Shown: positions 24,494 through 34,422, counted from the first letter of the stretch. The stretch is DNA of 64,000 nucleotides from Bacillus cereus ATCC 14579 (GCF_000007825.1 NC_004722.1:970501-1034500), one strand, 5' to 3'. Numbers and translations are program-made. Notes: a model not told the origin generated them from the sequence alone.

Positions 24494-25480
24494 ATGTGTA
24501 CTAGTTTGACGTTACAAACTAAAAATTTCCAACATCTTTTTGCGAGAACAATGGATTTCACATTAGATATGAATCAGGAAGTAATAATCATTCCTCGGCG
24601 TTATCAGTGGAACAATATAACTGGTGAAACAATCCGAACGAAAAAGGCTGTTGTCGGAATGGGAATTAATTTTGGAGGAAGGGTCATGATGGCAGATGGA
24701 GTAAATGAAGCTGGTATGACATGTGCAACTCTCTATTTCCCAGGATTCGCTACTTATAGTAGTCATGTAGATAGCAATAAAACGAATGTAGCACCATTTG
24801 ATTTTGTGACTTGGAGCCTCACGCAGTTCAATTCTGTTGAAGAATTAAGAAAATCTATTGATAGCATTGCCTTTATAGATGTGCCATTACCAATTTTAGG
24901 GGTTACTCCACCGCTACATTGGATTTTAGCAGATAAATCGGGAGAATGTATTGTACTTGAGCCGACAGCTGATGGAATAAAAGTGTATGACAATCCAATA
25001 GGAGTGATGACTAATAGTCCGGAGTTTAGTTGGCATTTACAAAATTTAAGACAATATATTGGTCTTAAATCGCAGCCATTTGCGCCAACGGAGTGGGGCG
25101 ATGTACCATTAAGTGCTTTTGGCCAAGGTTCAGGATCGATGGGACTTCCTGGAGATTTCACACCGCCATCAAGATTTGTACGGGCAGCGTATGGCAAACA
25201 AAACATTCAAGGTATAGAGAACGAAGAAGAGGGTATATCGGCTATTTTTCATATTTTATCGAATTGTGAGGTTCCTAAGGGGGCAGTAATAACAGAAGAC
25301 GGTATATTAGATAATACGATCTATACAAGTGCAATGTGTATGGAGTCTGGAACATATTATTACCATACTTACGATTGTAGACAAATTATAGCCATTCATT
25401 TATTCAATGAAGATTTAGATACAGCTGAGATTAAAACGTATCCGTTTCAGCGGAAACAAAAAATATTTTATGAAAACTGA
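24494..25480 (+). CDS. Choloylglycine hydrolase / penicillin V acylase family protein
   Basis: A 328-residue Ntn hydrolase. The start MCTSLTLQTKNFQHLFARTM gives the nucleophile Cys2 after Met removal, followed by the Arg-Thr-Met-Asp motif. Other family marks are ADGVNEAGMTCATLYFPG, PLHWILADKSGECIVLEPT and GVMTNSPEFSWHLQNLRQYI (including the conserved Asn). These enzymes cleave amide bonds in bile salts, penicillin V or acyl-homoserine lactones; substrate cannot be decided. GGGGGAGA precedes the ATG. Length fits the family (about 325-335). Confidence 0.92.
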   Translation: MCTSLTLQTKNFQHLFARTMDFTLDMNQEVIIIPRRYQWNNITGETIRTKKAVVGMGINFGGRVMMADGVNEAGMTCATLYFPGFATYSSHVDSNKTNVAPFDFVTWSLTQFNSVEELRKSIDSIAFIDVPLPILGVTPPLHWILADKSGECIVLEPTADGIKVYDNPIGVMTNSPEFSWHLQNLRQYIGLKSQPFAPTEWGDVPLSAFGQGSGSMGLPGDFTPPSRFVRAAYGKQNIQGIENEEEGISAIFHILSNCEVPKGAVITEDGILDNTIYTSAMCMESGTYYYHTYDCRQIIAIHLFNEDLDTAEIKTYPFQRKQKIFYEN

Positions 25481-25507
25481 AGCGCCCCTGAAAAAGTGAG
25501 ACTAATA

Positions 25508-25562
25508 AAAACACCTCCATTTAATTTGCATACTTAGTATGCGAATTTAGGAGGTGTTTTTT
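25508..25562 (+). terminator. Terminator with long stem
   Basis: AAAACACCTCC pairs with GGAGGTGTTTT, and inside lies GCATAC-TTA-GTATGC. A T-run follows. Confidence 0.8.
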
Positions 25563-25601
25563 ATCATTTACCAATATTCAGGTTTACTTCTTGCTATTCT
25601 A

Positions 25602-25742
25602 TTAAGCCGAAGCTCTCTTCATTCTCTCAAGTAAACTAGACAACACATGCGTACGATAAGATTCTAGTTTTTTACCTTCATAAGTACGGATACCTAATTT
25701 TTTAAGTTCTTTTACATACCAACCTTTGCTTCCGAAATACAT
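25602..25742 (-). CDS. DUF2639 (YflJ/YhzC-like) small protein
   Basis: A 46-residue protein on the minus strand: FGSKGWYVKELKKLGIRTYE and GKKLESYRTHVLSSLLERMK. This matches the DUF2639 family of short Bacillus proteins (YflJ). AGGGGAG lies before the ATG. It is too short for a normal ORF scan. Function unknown. Confidence 0.82.
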   Translation of the reverse strand: MYFGSKGWYVKELKKLGIRTYEGKKLESYRTHVLSSLLERMKRASA

Positions 25743-25837
25743 GTGATCGCTCCCCTTCAACTTTGTTTTTATTTATCCTGATTGCATATGGAGGTACAGG
25801 AATTATAATGAAGGAAATGAATTTCGCGCGAAAATGG

Positions 25838-25866
25838 TTAACTTTGTTGCAAAAGACATATATACT
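25838..25866 (+). promoter_or_regulatory. Sigma-A-like promoter
   Basis: TTAACT-N17-TATACT. It lies inside the longest reading frame of the next gene, which supports the later GTG start at 25897. Confidence 0.5.
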
Positions 25867-25896
25867 AAAGATAGTATACAACGAGGTGGACAAGAC

Positions 25897-26259
25897 GTGA
25901 TTATAGAGAAGCACGAAATTCAAATTGACCAAATTACTAGCGGTAAAGTGAATATCTTTACTTTCTATAGAAATAGAAAGCAAATTGATGATCATTTTTT
26001 ACGATTGCAAGAACCATCGCTTACAGCAAACTACTTCTTCCATTTTCATTTTGATGCAGAGAGCTTGCATCTACTGCAGAAAGAGTTTCCGAGCGTATAT
26101 CCGTACGACGGTAGTGAAACGATTCACGACTGGACGGAAAAGATGAAAGCTGAATTGCAACATCAGATCCAAACAGGAAAATGGAATAAACGCGTACGTA
26201 TCGGTAATCGCATTCTAGATGTGGTGTTTACGTGGTGTGACGAAGATATAGTAGAGTGA
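25897..26259 (+). CDS. Conserved-looking protein of unknown function
   Basis: A 120-residue protein starting with GTG at 25897, with AGGTGG seven bases upstream. The frame is open to an ATG at 25834, but a promoter (25838-25866) lies downstream of that ATG and no ribosome site precedes it. The protein is His/Phe rich (NYFFHFHFDAESLHLLQKEF), with a C-terminal KRVRIGNRILDVVFTWCDED. No domain is recognised. Confidence 0.7.
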   Translation: MIIEKHEIQIDQITSGKVNIFTFYRNRKQIDDHFLRLQEPSLTANYFFHFHFDAESLHLLQKEFPSVYPYDGSETIHDWTEKMKAELQHQIQTGKWNKRVRIGNRILDVVFTWCDEDIVE

Positions 26260-26261
26260 AA

Positions 26262-26288
26262 AAGAAGCGGATGACGCTTCTTTTTTTT
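26262..26288. terminator. Terminator between convergent genes
   Basis: AAGAAGCG-N5-CGCTTCTT followed by TTTTTT. It touches the stop of the yhzD-like gene. Confidence 0.85.
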
Positions 26289-26472
26289 AGCGCTGGAATA
26301 AAACGAGCTTACCTGCAGTAGATGTACAGCGATGTGTTTTTTCATACAATCCTTTTTCTTGTAAGATAGATTCACCTTTTGCTTTTGCTTCTTTTTCAGT
26401 TGCCGCCTCGAATGATTCGTCTAATGCTTTTGAACCATCTTTTTCAAAGACTGTTAGAACGTATACTCCCAT
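26287..26472 (-). CDS. yhzD: YhzD-like protein
   Basis: A 61-residue protein: GVYVLTVFEKDGSKALDESF, EAATEKEAKAKGESILQEKG, LYEKTHRCTSTAGKLVLF. This matches the YhzD family encoded near yhaM-yhaO in Bacillus. I start at 26472, with GGAGGG seven bases upstream. Function unknown. Confidence 0.8.
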   Translation of the reverse strand: MGVYVLTVFEKDGSKALDESFEAATEKEAKAKGESILQEKGLYEKTHRCTSTAGKLVLFQR

Positions 26473-26582
26473 GAAAATTCCCTCCAATAATTAAAATCAG
26501 AATCTTATAATTATTTTGACATAAAACGCTACAATATGCAAAGAAATATATGACATTGCGTGGTAAAATAGAATGAAACTTT

Positions 26583-26614
26583 ACTCATCGAGAATATTTT
26601 TATTCTCGATGAGT
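26583..26614 (+). repeat. 14-bp perfect inverted repeat before yhaO
   Basis: ACTCATCGAGAATA-TTTT-TATTCTCGATGAGT lies in the 208-base gap between divergent yhzD and yhaO. The T-rich loop and following bases could make it a leader terminator for yhaO; this is inference. Confidence 0.65.
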
Positions 26615-26680
26615 ATTAGTTTTCAGCGATTTTAATTTTAATAAAATGAAACTTTTGAAAGATAGAAAGGATCGTTATTT

Positions 26681-27922
26681 GTGAAACAAGTAAAGTTTAT
26701 ACATGCGGCTGATTTGCATTTGGATAGTCCGTTTAAAGGGATGGAGATGAATGTTGCGCAGTCTGTTTGGGAGAGAATGAAGCAAAGTACGTTTGAATCA
26801 TTTGAGCGTATTGTTGATAAAGCGATTCAAGAGCGCGTTGATTTCGTATTACTAGCTGGGGATTTGTATGATGCGGAGACGAGAAGTTTGAGGGCGCAAG
26901 TGTTTGTGCGTGAGCAAATGAAGAGACTTTCGCAGTACGATATCCCTGTTTTTATTATTCACGGTAACCATGATCATTTAGGGGGAAGCTGGGCAGCAAT
27001 TGAGTTTCCGGAAAATGTTCATGTATTTACTGAGCCTTATGTAGAAGAGAAATCATTTTATAAAAATGGTGAGCTATTAGCTTCTATTTATGGTTTTAGT
27101 TATTTGCAGCAAGCGGTAACAGATAATATGACAGCGCAGTATACGAAAATGAGTGATGCGCCTTTTCATATTGGCATGCTTCACGGAAGTGTGGAAGGAG
27201 ATGCAGAGCATAATCGCTATGCACCGTTTCAAATTCGTGAGTTGAAAGAAAAACAGTTTGATTATTGGGCTCTTGGCCATATACATAAACGTGAAATTTT
27301 ATCAGAAGAACCATGCATTATTTATCCAGGGAACATACAAGGTCGTCATCGTAAGGAAACAGGCGAGAAGGGTGCGTACCTTATTGAACTTACGAAACAA
27401 GGAACGCAGTGTTCATTTTTCCATACGGCAGATGTTGTATGGGATGAAATCGAAGTTTGTATTGATAGACTTGAAACTGTTGATGAACTTATGACGAGCC
27501 TATCTACTGCGATGAATGAATGCCGAAGAGAAGAGGAAGGTACGCTATTAACTGTCGTATTCACAGGACAAGGCTCACTTTCCCCTTATTTGCGTGACGA
27601 AAAGCGCGTGGAAGAGATTTTTCACATTTTAGCATCTAGCGAAGAGCGAAAAGATTTTGTATATGCGATGAAGTGGAAAAATGAGACGGTTTCTTTTGCG
27701 GAAATCGAACGTTTGAAAGCGGAAAATCATTTCATAGGTAGTGTGCTAAAGGAGTTAGAAGCTTTCAGCAATATGGACGGAGTATTGCGCACTATTTGGA
27801 CATCTCCTGTAGCGCGTAATAGTATTGAATCTTTTACAGAAGAAGAGAAGAAAGAGATTCAAAAGGAAGCAGAAAATATTATTTTAGAGCAATTATTCCA
27901 GCAAGAGAGGGATAAAAAATGA
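26681..27922 (+). CDS. yhaO: YhaO: Mre11/SbcD-like metallophosphoesterase
   Basis: A 413-residue nuclease-type protein, GTG start behind AAAGGAT. The calcineurin-like phosphoesterase motifs are all visible: HAADLHLDSPF, LLAGDLYDAE, IHGNHDHLGG, GMLHGSVEGD and YWALGHIHKRE. It overlaps yhaN by four bases (ATGA), the typical coupling of Mre11/Rad50-like pairs. In B. subtilis YhaO and YhaN are proposed to act in DNA repair. It likely acts as nuclease subunit. Confidence 0.94.
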   Translation: MKQVKFIHAADLHLDSPFKGMEMNVAQSVWERMKQSTFESFERIVDKAIQERVDFVLLAGDLYDAETRSLRAQVFVREQMKRLSQYDIPVFIIHGNHDHLGGSWAAIEFPENVHVFTEPYVEEKSFYKNGELLASIYGFSYLQQAVTDNMTAQYTKMSDAPFHIGMLHGSVEGDAEHNRYAPFQIRELKEKQFDYWALGHIHKREILSEEPCIIYPGNIQGRHRKETGEKGAYLIELTKQGTQCSFFHTADVVWDEIEVCIDRLETVDELMTSLSTAMNECRREEEGTLLTVVFTGQGSLSPYLRDEKRVEEIFHILASSEERKDFVYAMKWKNETVSFAEIERLKAENHFIGSVLKELEAFSNMDGVLRTIWTSPVARNSIESFTEEEKKEIQKEAENIILEQLFQQERDKK

Positions 27923-30843
27923 GAATTGAAAAACTCCATATTTATGGGTACGGAAAATTAGAAAATGTGGAAATGGATCTTTCCTTGCTGACGGTGTTAT
28001 ACGGTGAAAATGAAGCGGGGAAATCGACAATTCGCTCATTTATGAAAAGTATTTTGTTCGGTTTTCCGACGAGAGGACAGCGCCGTTATGAGCCGAAAGA
28101 AGGCGGGAAGTATGGCGGCGCGATGACTGTGCAAACAGAGCAGTACGGTCGTTTGAAAATTGAGCGATTGCCAAAGACGGCAGCTGGCGAGGTGACCGTT
28201 TATTTTGAAGACGGGAAAACGGGCGGAGAAGAAATTTTAAACGATATATTAAGCGGGATGAATGAAAGTTTATTTGAATCTGTCTTTTCATTTGATATGC
28301 ATGGTCTTCAAAATATTCATCAGCTAGGCGAAGCGGATATTGGCAATTATTTATTTTCGGCAAGTGCAGTCGGAAGTGATGCGCTATTGCAGTTAGATAA
28401 AAAGCTAGAAAAAGAAATGGATCAGCGCTTTAAGCCGAGCGGGCGTAAACCAGAAATTAACGTGTCATTGCAAGAGATGAAGAAACTTGAAGAGAAGATG
28501 AAAGAGTGGCAAGGAAAAATTGGCACGTATGAAAAACAAGTAGAGCAGTTAAAAGAAAGTGAAGAGAAGCTTGCTTCTGTTCGCGTGGAGAAAGAGAGTG
28601 CAGAAAAGCGAAAGCAAGATTATGAAATATTAGCAGCGCTTGAGCCACTCGTTATTGAAAAACGTGCGCATGAGAAAGTGTTAGAGAACGAGAGCGGGCA
28701 GTTTCCTGTAAACGGAATGGCGCGTTATGAAGCAATGAAGGCGAAGATGGAGCCGCTTCAATTACAAGTTGATTCACTCCACAAGAAAATTGAGACAGTG
28801 CAATCGGAAATTGCCTCGATTCAAATAGATGAAGAGTTTTTACAAAAAGAAAGTTATGTAGAAGAACTTCGTATGCAGCATATGTCTTACGAAAATGCAC
28901 GCCAAGAAATGCGTGATATGAGCGGGAATATTACGAATATAAAAGAAGAAATCGCAGAACTAGAACAACAAATTGGTACTACTTTTGAAAAGGAAACAGT
29001 TCTTTCATTTGATATGAGTTTGGCAACGAAAGAGTTAATTACGCAAACAGTGCAAAAGGCGCGCGAATTAGAAACGCAAAAAGCACAGCTCGATGATCGT
29101 TTTAAAGTAGCGCAAGAGCAATTAGAAGAACAAGAAGAAAATATAAGACAGATTAAGAAACAAATGTTAGTGGATGAAGAGAGAAATGTGTTAGTTGAGA
29201 AAGAGAAATCGTTCCAAGATGCGGCGTTTATCGGTATGGGCGCAGAGAGAATGAAGCGCAAGTATGAGGAAAAAGCAGGAGTAGCTAAACAAAAGAAAAA
29301 GCAGTGGCAAAGAGTTTGTCTTCTGTTACTTCTTATTAACACAGGCGTTTTATTCACAAGCTTATTTATAGATAACCGAGCGCTCTTATTTATTAGTGTC
29401 ATTATTTTTGTAGGGATTGTTCTCGCCCTTGTTTTATATAAAGATCCATCAAATGGATTACAAGAAGAGCTCCTTACACTTCAGCAAAGTGCCGGCGGGA
29501 GACAAAGTGAAGAAGCGATGTCTGTTCGCTATCAGTTAGAAAAAGATGAAGAGATACGTAAATTATTTGAGCGCGAGTCTTATAAGTTACAGCAGTTGGA
29601 ACGAGCGTATGATAAAGTCGTTTCATCGTATGAGGAATGGGAGAGAGAAACGTTCCAGGCGGGAGAACAAGTCGATGCATATAAAACGCGCTATATGTTT
29701 CCTGAATTTTATACGTATGCACACATATTGCCGGCGTTTGAGCGTATTGAAAAAATGCAGCAATTATATCGTGAATTAGAGAAACAAGGCACGCGAAAAT
29801 CTTCATTATATGAAATGATTTCGCAATTTGAACATAAACTAGAAACTGTTATCGGTAGTGCGGAGTATAGTAAGCTACACGAGGCACAAAGCCGTATGCA
29901 AAATGAGAAAGAGAAGCGCCAAACTTGTAAGCAGTTAAAAGAAAAACTGGCGGAATGGCAAGAAGAATATGAGTTTATGCAAGAACAATTAAAGCAATTA
30001 CTAATAGAACGAGATGGTTTATGGCATATTGCAGCGTCTACGGATGAAGAGATGTTTTTAGAAGCGGGTAAACTAGCGGAAAAACGTGAAGATGCAGAGA
30101 AACAAGTGGGGCGTTTATTACCGCAAATTGATCTGTTAGAAAAACGTTTAACGAGTTTATCATTAGCTGAACATTACGAAGCTGACGGTTATGACGGAAA
30201 ATTAAAGCAAGAACTGACAGTCGTGCAAAACTGTCTGGTGCAAGAGAAAGAACTGACAGAGCGTATTGCGAAACATCGTATGGAAATTGCGAATTTAGAA
30301 GAAGGTAGTACGTACGGCGATTTAATGCATGAATGGGAAATGAAAAAAGCGCAAGTGCGTGAACAAGTGAAGAAGTGGGCTGCTTATGCGGCCGCAAAAA
30401 CGGTGTTAACGAAAACGAAGCAATATTATCATGAAGTACATCTTCCTCGTATTTTACAAAAGTCAGAAGAGTATTTCGTCTATTTAACAGGCGGACGATA
30501 TAGTAAAATCTTTTCACCGTCAGAGTCAGAGCCGTTTATTGTAGAGCGTAACGATGGTATGCGTTTTTACAGTCATGAACTAAGCCAAGCGACAGCGGAG
30601 CAGTTATATTTATCGCTGAGATTTGCACTAGCAAAAACATTTGAGCATGATTATCCATTTATTATTGATGATAGTTTCGTGCACTTTGACGCGGTAAGGA
30701 CGAATCGAACGATTGAACTTATAAAGGAAATTGCAAAGGATAGACAAGTCATATTCTTTACATGTCATGCGCATTTACTCGCGTATTTTACAGAAAAACA
30801 GATTATAAAATTAACACATATGCGTAAAGAAAATGAGTTGTAG
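27919..30843 (+). CDS. yhaN: YhaN: SbcC/Rad50-like ATPase with hydrophobic insert in the coiled coil
   Basis: A 974-residue SMC-like protein. The N-terminal Walker A is visible as LYGENEAGKSTIRSFMKSIL, followed by long coiled coils (about 170-440 and 530-840). The C-terminal ABC part has LSQATAEQLYLSLRFALAKT (signature) and DYPFIIDDSFVHFD (Walker B). Near the middle (about 465-512) lie two hydrophobic stretches (VCLLLLLINTGVLFTSLFI, LLFISVIIFVGIVLALVLY) instead of the CxxC zinc hook of SbcC/Rad50, so the coil tip may sit in the membrane. Overlaps yhaO. Confidence 0.94.
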   Translation: MRIEKLHIYGYGKLENVEMDLSLLTVLYGENEAGKSTIRSFMKSILFGFPTRGQRRYEPKEGGKYGGAMTVQTEQYGRLKIERLPKTAAGEVTVYFEDGKTGGEEILNDILSGMNESLFESVFSFDMHGLQNIHQLGEADIGNYLFSASAVGSDALLQLDKKLEKEMDQRFKPSGRKPEINVSLQEMKKLEEKMKEWQGKIGTYEKQVEQLKESEEKLASVRVEKESAEKRKQDYEILAALEPLVIEKRAHEKVLENESGQFPVNGMARYEAMKAKMEPLQLQVDSLHKKIETVQSEIASIQIDEEFLQKESYVEELRMQHMSYENARQEMRDMSGNITNIKEEIAELEQQIGTTFEKETVLSFDMSLATKELITQTVQKARELETQKAQLDDRFKVAQEQLEEQEENIRQIKKQMLVDEERNVLVEKEKSFQDAAFIGMGAERMKRKYEEKAGVAKQKKKQWQRVCLLLLLINTGVLFTSLFIDNRALLFISVIIFVGIVLALVLYKDPSNGLQEELLTLQQSAGGRQSEEAMSVRYQLEKDEEIRKLFERESYKLQQLERAYDKVVSSYEEWERETFQAGEQVDAYKTRYMFPEFYTYAHILPAFERIEKMQQLYRELEKQGTRKSSLYEMISQFEHKLETVIGSAEYSKLHEAQSRMQNEKEKRQTCKQLKEKLAEWQEEYEFMQEQLKQLLIERDGLWHIAASTDEEMFLEAGKLAEKREDAEKQVGRLLPQIDLLEKRLTSLSLAEHYEADGYDGKLKQELTVVQNCLVQEKELTERIAKHRMEIANLEEGSTYGDLMHEWEMKKAQVREQVKKWAAYAAAKTVLTKTKQYYHEVHLPRILQKSEEYFVYLTGGRYSKIFSPSESEPFIVERNDGMRFYSHELSQATAEQLYLSLRFALAKTFEHDYPFIIDDSFVHFDAVRTNRTIELIKEIAKDRQVIFFTCHAHLLAYFTEKQIIKLTHMRKENEL

Positions 30844-30866
30844 TGTGCTATACTAAAAGTAACTGA

Positions 30867-31829
<963 letters not shown>

Positions 31830-31845
31830 TAGTGTGAATAAAGTG

Positions 31846-31884
31846 GCCTCATTAAGTTTTAATATGCTTAGTGAGGCTGTTTTC
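31846..31884 (+). terminator. Terminator after yhaM
   Basis: GGCCTCATTAAG pairs with CTTAGTGAGGC, then TGTTTTCTTT. Confidence 0.8.
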
Positions 31885-31917
31885 TTTATTAAAAATTAAA
31901 TGAAATAGTTAAGAAGT

Positions 31918-32005
31918 ACGCATGGGGTTAACGAAGAACGATTAAAACATATCTCACCACTAGAATGGGAGCATATCAACTTTAATATGGCAGATACTTA
32001 GAATC
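31918..32005 (+). pseudogene. Relic of a Tn3-family transposase C-terminus
   Basis: One frame reads GVNEERLKHISPLEWEHINF, very like the Tn3-family transposase motif (LxHISPLGWEHINLxGxY). A stop follows, and the next frame continues GRYLESLQPV, fitting a frameshift. There is no start, no inverted repeat and no resolvase nearby, so only a small scar remains. Confidence 0.65.
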
Positions 32006-32131
32006 GCTTCAGCCTGTATAACAGGCCTAAAAATAAGAGTTGAAACTTGTTTAGTATCTATTTTTGTTAAAAAGTGGGAGAATTGTGCTATGATGTGGGC
32101 AAATATAAAACTATCTAAAGGAGGGATTTAC

Positions 32132-32464
32132 ATGCCGCATATTGTGTTTCGTGGAATTACTACTGAACAATTAAAACACATAAGCAAGCCATTAGTAGAA
32201 GAGCTCGCAGAGATTTGTGAGTGTGGTACGGATAATTTTACGTTGGAACTACCAAGTTCTACGTTTGTATTCAATGGAGAAGAAATAGAAGCATTTCCTC
32301 TTATTGAAGTGAAATGGTTCGAGCGTGGACAGGAAATTCGTAATCGATTTGCCAAGGCCATTACTACATATGTAATGGATTTTGGACTTCCAGAAGTAGA
32401 GGTTGTATTTACGGTTTTCACAGAATCAGCGTATTATATTAACGGGAAGCATTGTGCAAGTTAG
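32132..32464 (+). CDS. DUF1904 family protein
   Basis: A 110-residue protein of the DUF1904 family, a tautomerase-like fold: PHIVFRGITTEQLKHISKPL, ECGTDNFTLELPSSTFV, PLIEVKWFERGQEIRNRFAK. I start at 32132, as AAAGGAGGG lies just upstream. The N-terminal Met-Pro is typical of tautomerases, where Pro1 is catalytic; whether it acts so here is unknown. Confidence 0.85.
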   Translation: MPHIVFRGITTEQLKHISKPLVEELAEICECGTDNFTLELPSSTFVFNGEEIEAFPLIEVKWFERGQEIRNRFAKAITTYVMDFGLPEVEVVFTVFTESAYYINGKHCAS

Positions 32465-32489
32465 AGCTATTATAAATGTTTTTGTAACA

Positions 32490-32646
32490 TTTATCCCGCA
32501 TTAACGGGCAGTAAGACCCCGACCTCAAAATTCAGCGGAAGCAAAGAAGTTAGGTGGGGGATCAACTGTCCGTAAAAGCCCGATTGGTTCAACTAATAAT
32601 CAGTGGGGGATGAACAAAACCCCCACTGATTAAAGTTTCACTTTAT
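32490..32646 (+). repeat. bcr1-type repeat element, full-length copy
   Basis: A 147-base element flanked by TTTAT duplications (32490-32494 and 32642-32646). It begins CCCGCATTAACGGGCAG and contains two self-complementary parts (CCTCAAAATTC... with GAAGTTAGGTGGGG; AGTGGGGG...CCCCCACT). It ends AGTTTCAC. This is the bcr1 family known from the B. cereus group, with its TTTAT target duplication. It is non-coding. Confidence 0.85.
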
Positions 32647-32704
32647 AAGGGATAGAACCACATCGCTATCAAGCTAACTAGACAAAATACCCTCTAAAAA
32701 GAGC

Positions 32705-32750
32705 AAGGCGTTATTCTTTCTGAGAAATCATAGGAAAGGATAACGCCTTT
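32705..32750. terminator. Bidirectional terminator-like hairpin
   Basis: AAGGCGTTATTCTTTC pairs with GAAAGGATAACGCCTT. It lies between DUF1904/bcr1 and the lysE gene. Confidence 0.7.
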
Positions 32751-32924
32751 ATATCAATTTTAATATAATCGATTCACTTCTTTATAAAAAGTTTGGTTAT
32801 TTTATTGAAGCTTATTCCACAAACACACCCGTTTGTTCACTTTTTTACTGTTTGAAAGTCATACTTTTTATATTGATTTATTTATTGGAAAAACCGAAAG
32901 TTTTAAACGCTCTCTATTACATAT

Positions 32925-33551
32925 TTATTTTTGGAAAAATAGCCTAACTCCAAATACTAATAATACTGTGCCAGTAATACCCTCTATTGTACGGTTCACC
33001 TTTTCTTTTCTTAAAAAAGTTCTTAATTGACGTATTAGAGAGATATAAAGTAAATACCATATTGCTGTCAAAGTCGTAAATGTGAATCCCAACAAAAGAA
33101 ATTGGAAGAAATGACTTTGATTACTCACAATAAATTGGGGTAGAAAACTAAGGAAAAATACAGCCGTTTTTGGGTTTAAGATTGCCGTGGTAAATCCTTG
33201 TCTAAAACTTTTAACCGTTCCAATATCCTTAAAGTTTATTTCCACTGAACTTGACATATCTTCTTTTTTAGAAAAGGCACTTTTAATTGACTTTACAGCT
33301 AAATAAATTAAATAAAATGCCCCAGCATATTTTATTAATGTAAATAGCATAGCAAATTTCATTAAGATAGCAGAGAGTCCTAGTGTAGCCATTATTGTAT
33401 GAATCATCATTCCAGATACCGTTCCTAAGACGGTCTTTATCCCACCATTTCTACCATGAGAGATAGTGTTTTTTGTAACTAAAGCAAAACCGGGACCAGG
33501 CATCATTATAATAAGGAGTGCTGTAAGGATAAATAGCATATAGTTTTCCAT
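32925..33551 (-). CDS. LysE/RhtB-family exporter
   Basis: A 208-residue membrane protein with about six hydrophobic segments. The family motif is visible as LIIMMPGPGFALVTKNTIS, with GGIKTVLGTVSGMM and FRQGFTTAILNPKTAVFFLS following. LysE-type proteins export amino acids or their derivatives; substrate unknown. AAAGGAAA precedes the ATG on the minus strand. Confidence 0.92.
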   Translation of the reverse strand: MENYMLFILTALLIIMMPGPGFALVTKNTISHGRNGGIKTVLGTVSGMMIHTIMATLGLSAILMKFAMLFTLIKYAGAFYLIYLAVKSIKSAFSKKEDMSSSVEINFKDIGTVKSFRQGFTTAILNPKTAVFFLSFLPQFIVSNQSHFFQFLLLGFTFTTLTAIWYLLYISLIRQLRTFLRKEKVNRTIEGITGTVLLVFGVRLFFQK

Positions 33552-34161
33552 GTTATGGTATTTCCTTTCTGATTTTTAGTTTCGCTTATAGTATAGCTTT
33601 TTTCCTTAAAACATTAAATATAAAAAGTGTGATCAGGATAGTATCATAAACTTTCAAGGAGTTGTAATTGAATTATAGAGGGCTTCACTTGAATAATGTT
33701 CTTCTGTAAATGAGCGTTTTTTAATTACTTTTTCTCGGAACACTCTTAATTTTCTTTCGTTTATCGAGGGTATTAGTATCAACTTGACCAAACATTATCC
33801 AAAAACTACATTTAACATTTACGAAAGCATATTCGAATAATCATTCATTAAATTTCTTATCAATCAACAAAAATTAATTATCATAAGGAAGAGGTACGTG
33901 AACTTCTATTTAAGAAATTACTTATTCTTGAAAAAAACGAATTAACTCCCCATAAATAATTGTAAAGATATAAAATTCTATAATTCCCTCGGAACAAAAA
34001 AGTTGTCTTTTATAGCAACGAAGTTCATTTTTATCGTTTTGGGGTAGTGTATTCTTGGTAGCTTGATGGGCATGGAGAGCTTTGAGTCTTTAGCTTGATA
34101 GTGATGTGACGCTATCCAGAAATTAATGATTTTACACCCTAAATGTTATTTAACAAAAAAA
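33552..34161. other. Long intergenic region with relics
   Basis: No intact gene. A minus-strand frame at about 33654-33785 reads IPSINERKLRVFREKVIKKR and onward to a stop but has no start. A short + frame near 33890 (KEEVRELLFKKLLILEKNEL) also lacks a start. Both look like gene debris of unknown origin. Confidence 0.45.
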
Positions 34162-34179
34162 TATCTCGAATTTGAGATA
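34162..34179 (+). promoter_or_regulatory. MhqR-type operator
   Basis: TATCTCGAATTTGAGATA is a near-perfect palindrome like the MhqR box of B. subtilis (tATCTcgaAtTCgAGATa), which controls quinone/catechol-responsive dioxygenases and reductases. Confidence 0.7.
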
Positions 34180-34185
34180 AATCAC

Positions 34186-34214
34186 TTGCTTTTTAATCAC
34201 TTGAGGTGTAAAGT
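34186..34214 (+). promoter_or_regulatory. Sigma-A promoter candidate for the dioxygenase genes
   Basis: TTGCTT-N17-TAAAGT directly beside the MhqR-type operator, about 205 bases before the first gene. It implies a long 5' leader. Confidence 0.55.
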
Positions 34215-34422
34215 GATAGTAACGAAAGCGATTGAGTCATATGAAAAACATACACTCAGTTGTTTTCGATTAAAAACAAAGTAACTTATACAGTAAAAAC
34301 TAAGATGAATTTACAAAAACATAATTAAGAATAAATTGAAAAGCTAAAAACCATATTAGTTGTGGGAAATGTTATTTTTTTAGTTGTCACTTGACTAGTA
34401 AAACGAAACGGAGGAATAACCA

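Noticed and set aside
24324..24509. 61-codon membrane-like ORF on the + strand between the dehydrogenase and choloylglycine hydrolase genes
   Set aside because: No ribosome site, overlaps the next gene and the upstream control regions; hydrophobicity comes from a T-rich promoter region.
28887..29402. 171-codon minus-strand ORF inside yhaN
   Set aside because: Ser/Cys/Phe-rich translation of the antisense of a coiled-coil gene, typical of a shadow frame.
33880..33960. Short + strand ORF (KEEVRELLFKKL...)
   Set aside because: No start with ribosome site and no neighbours that fit; too short to call.
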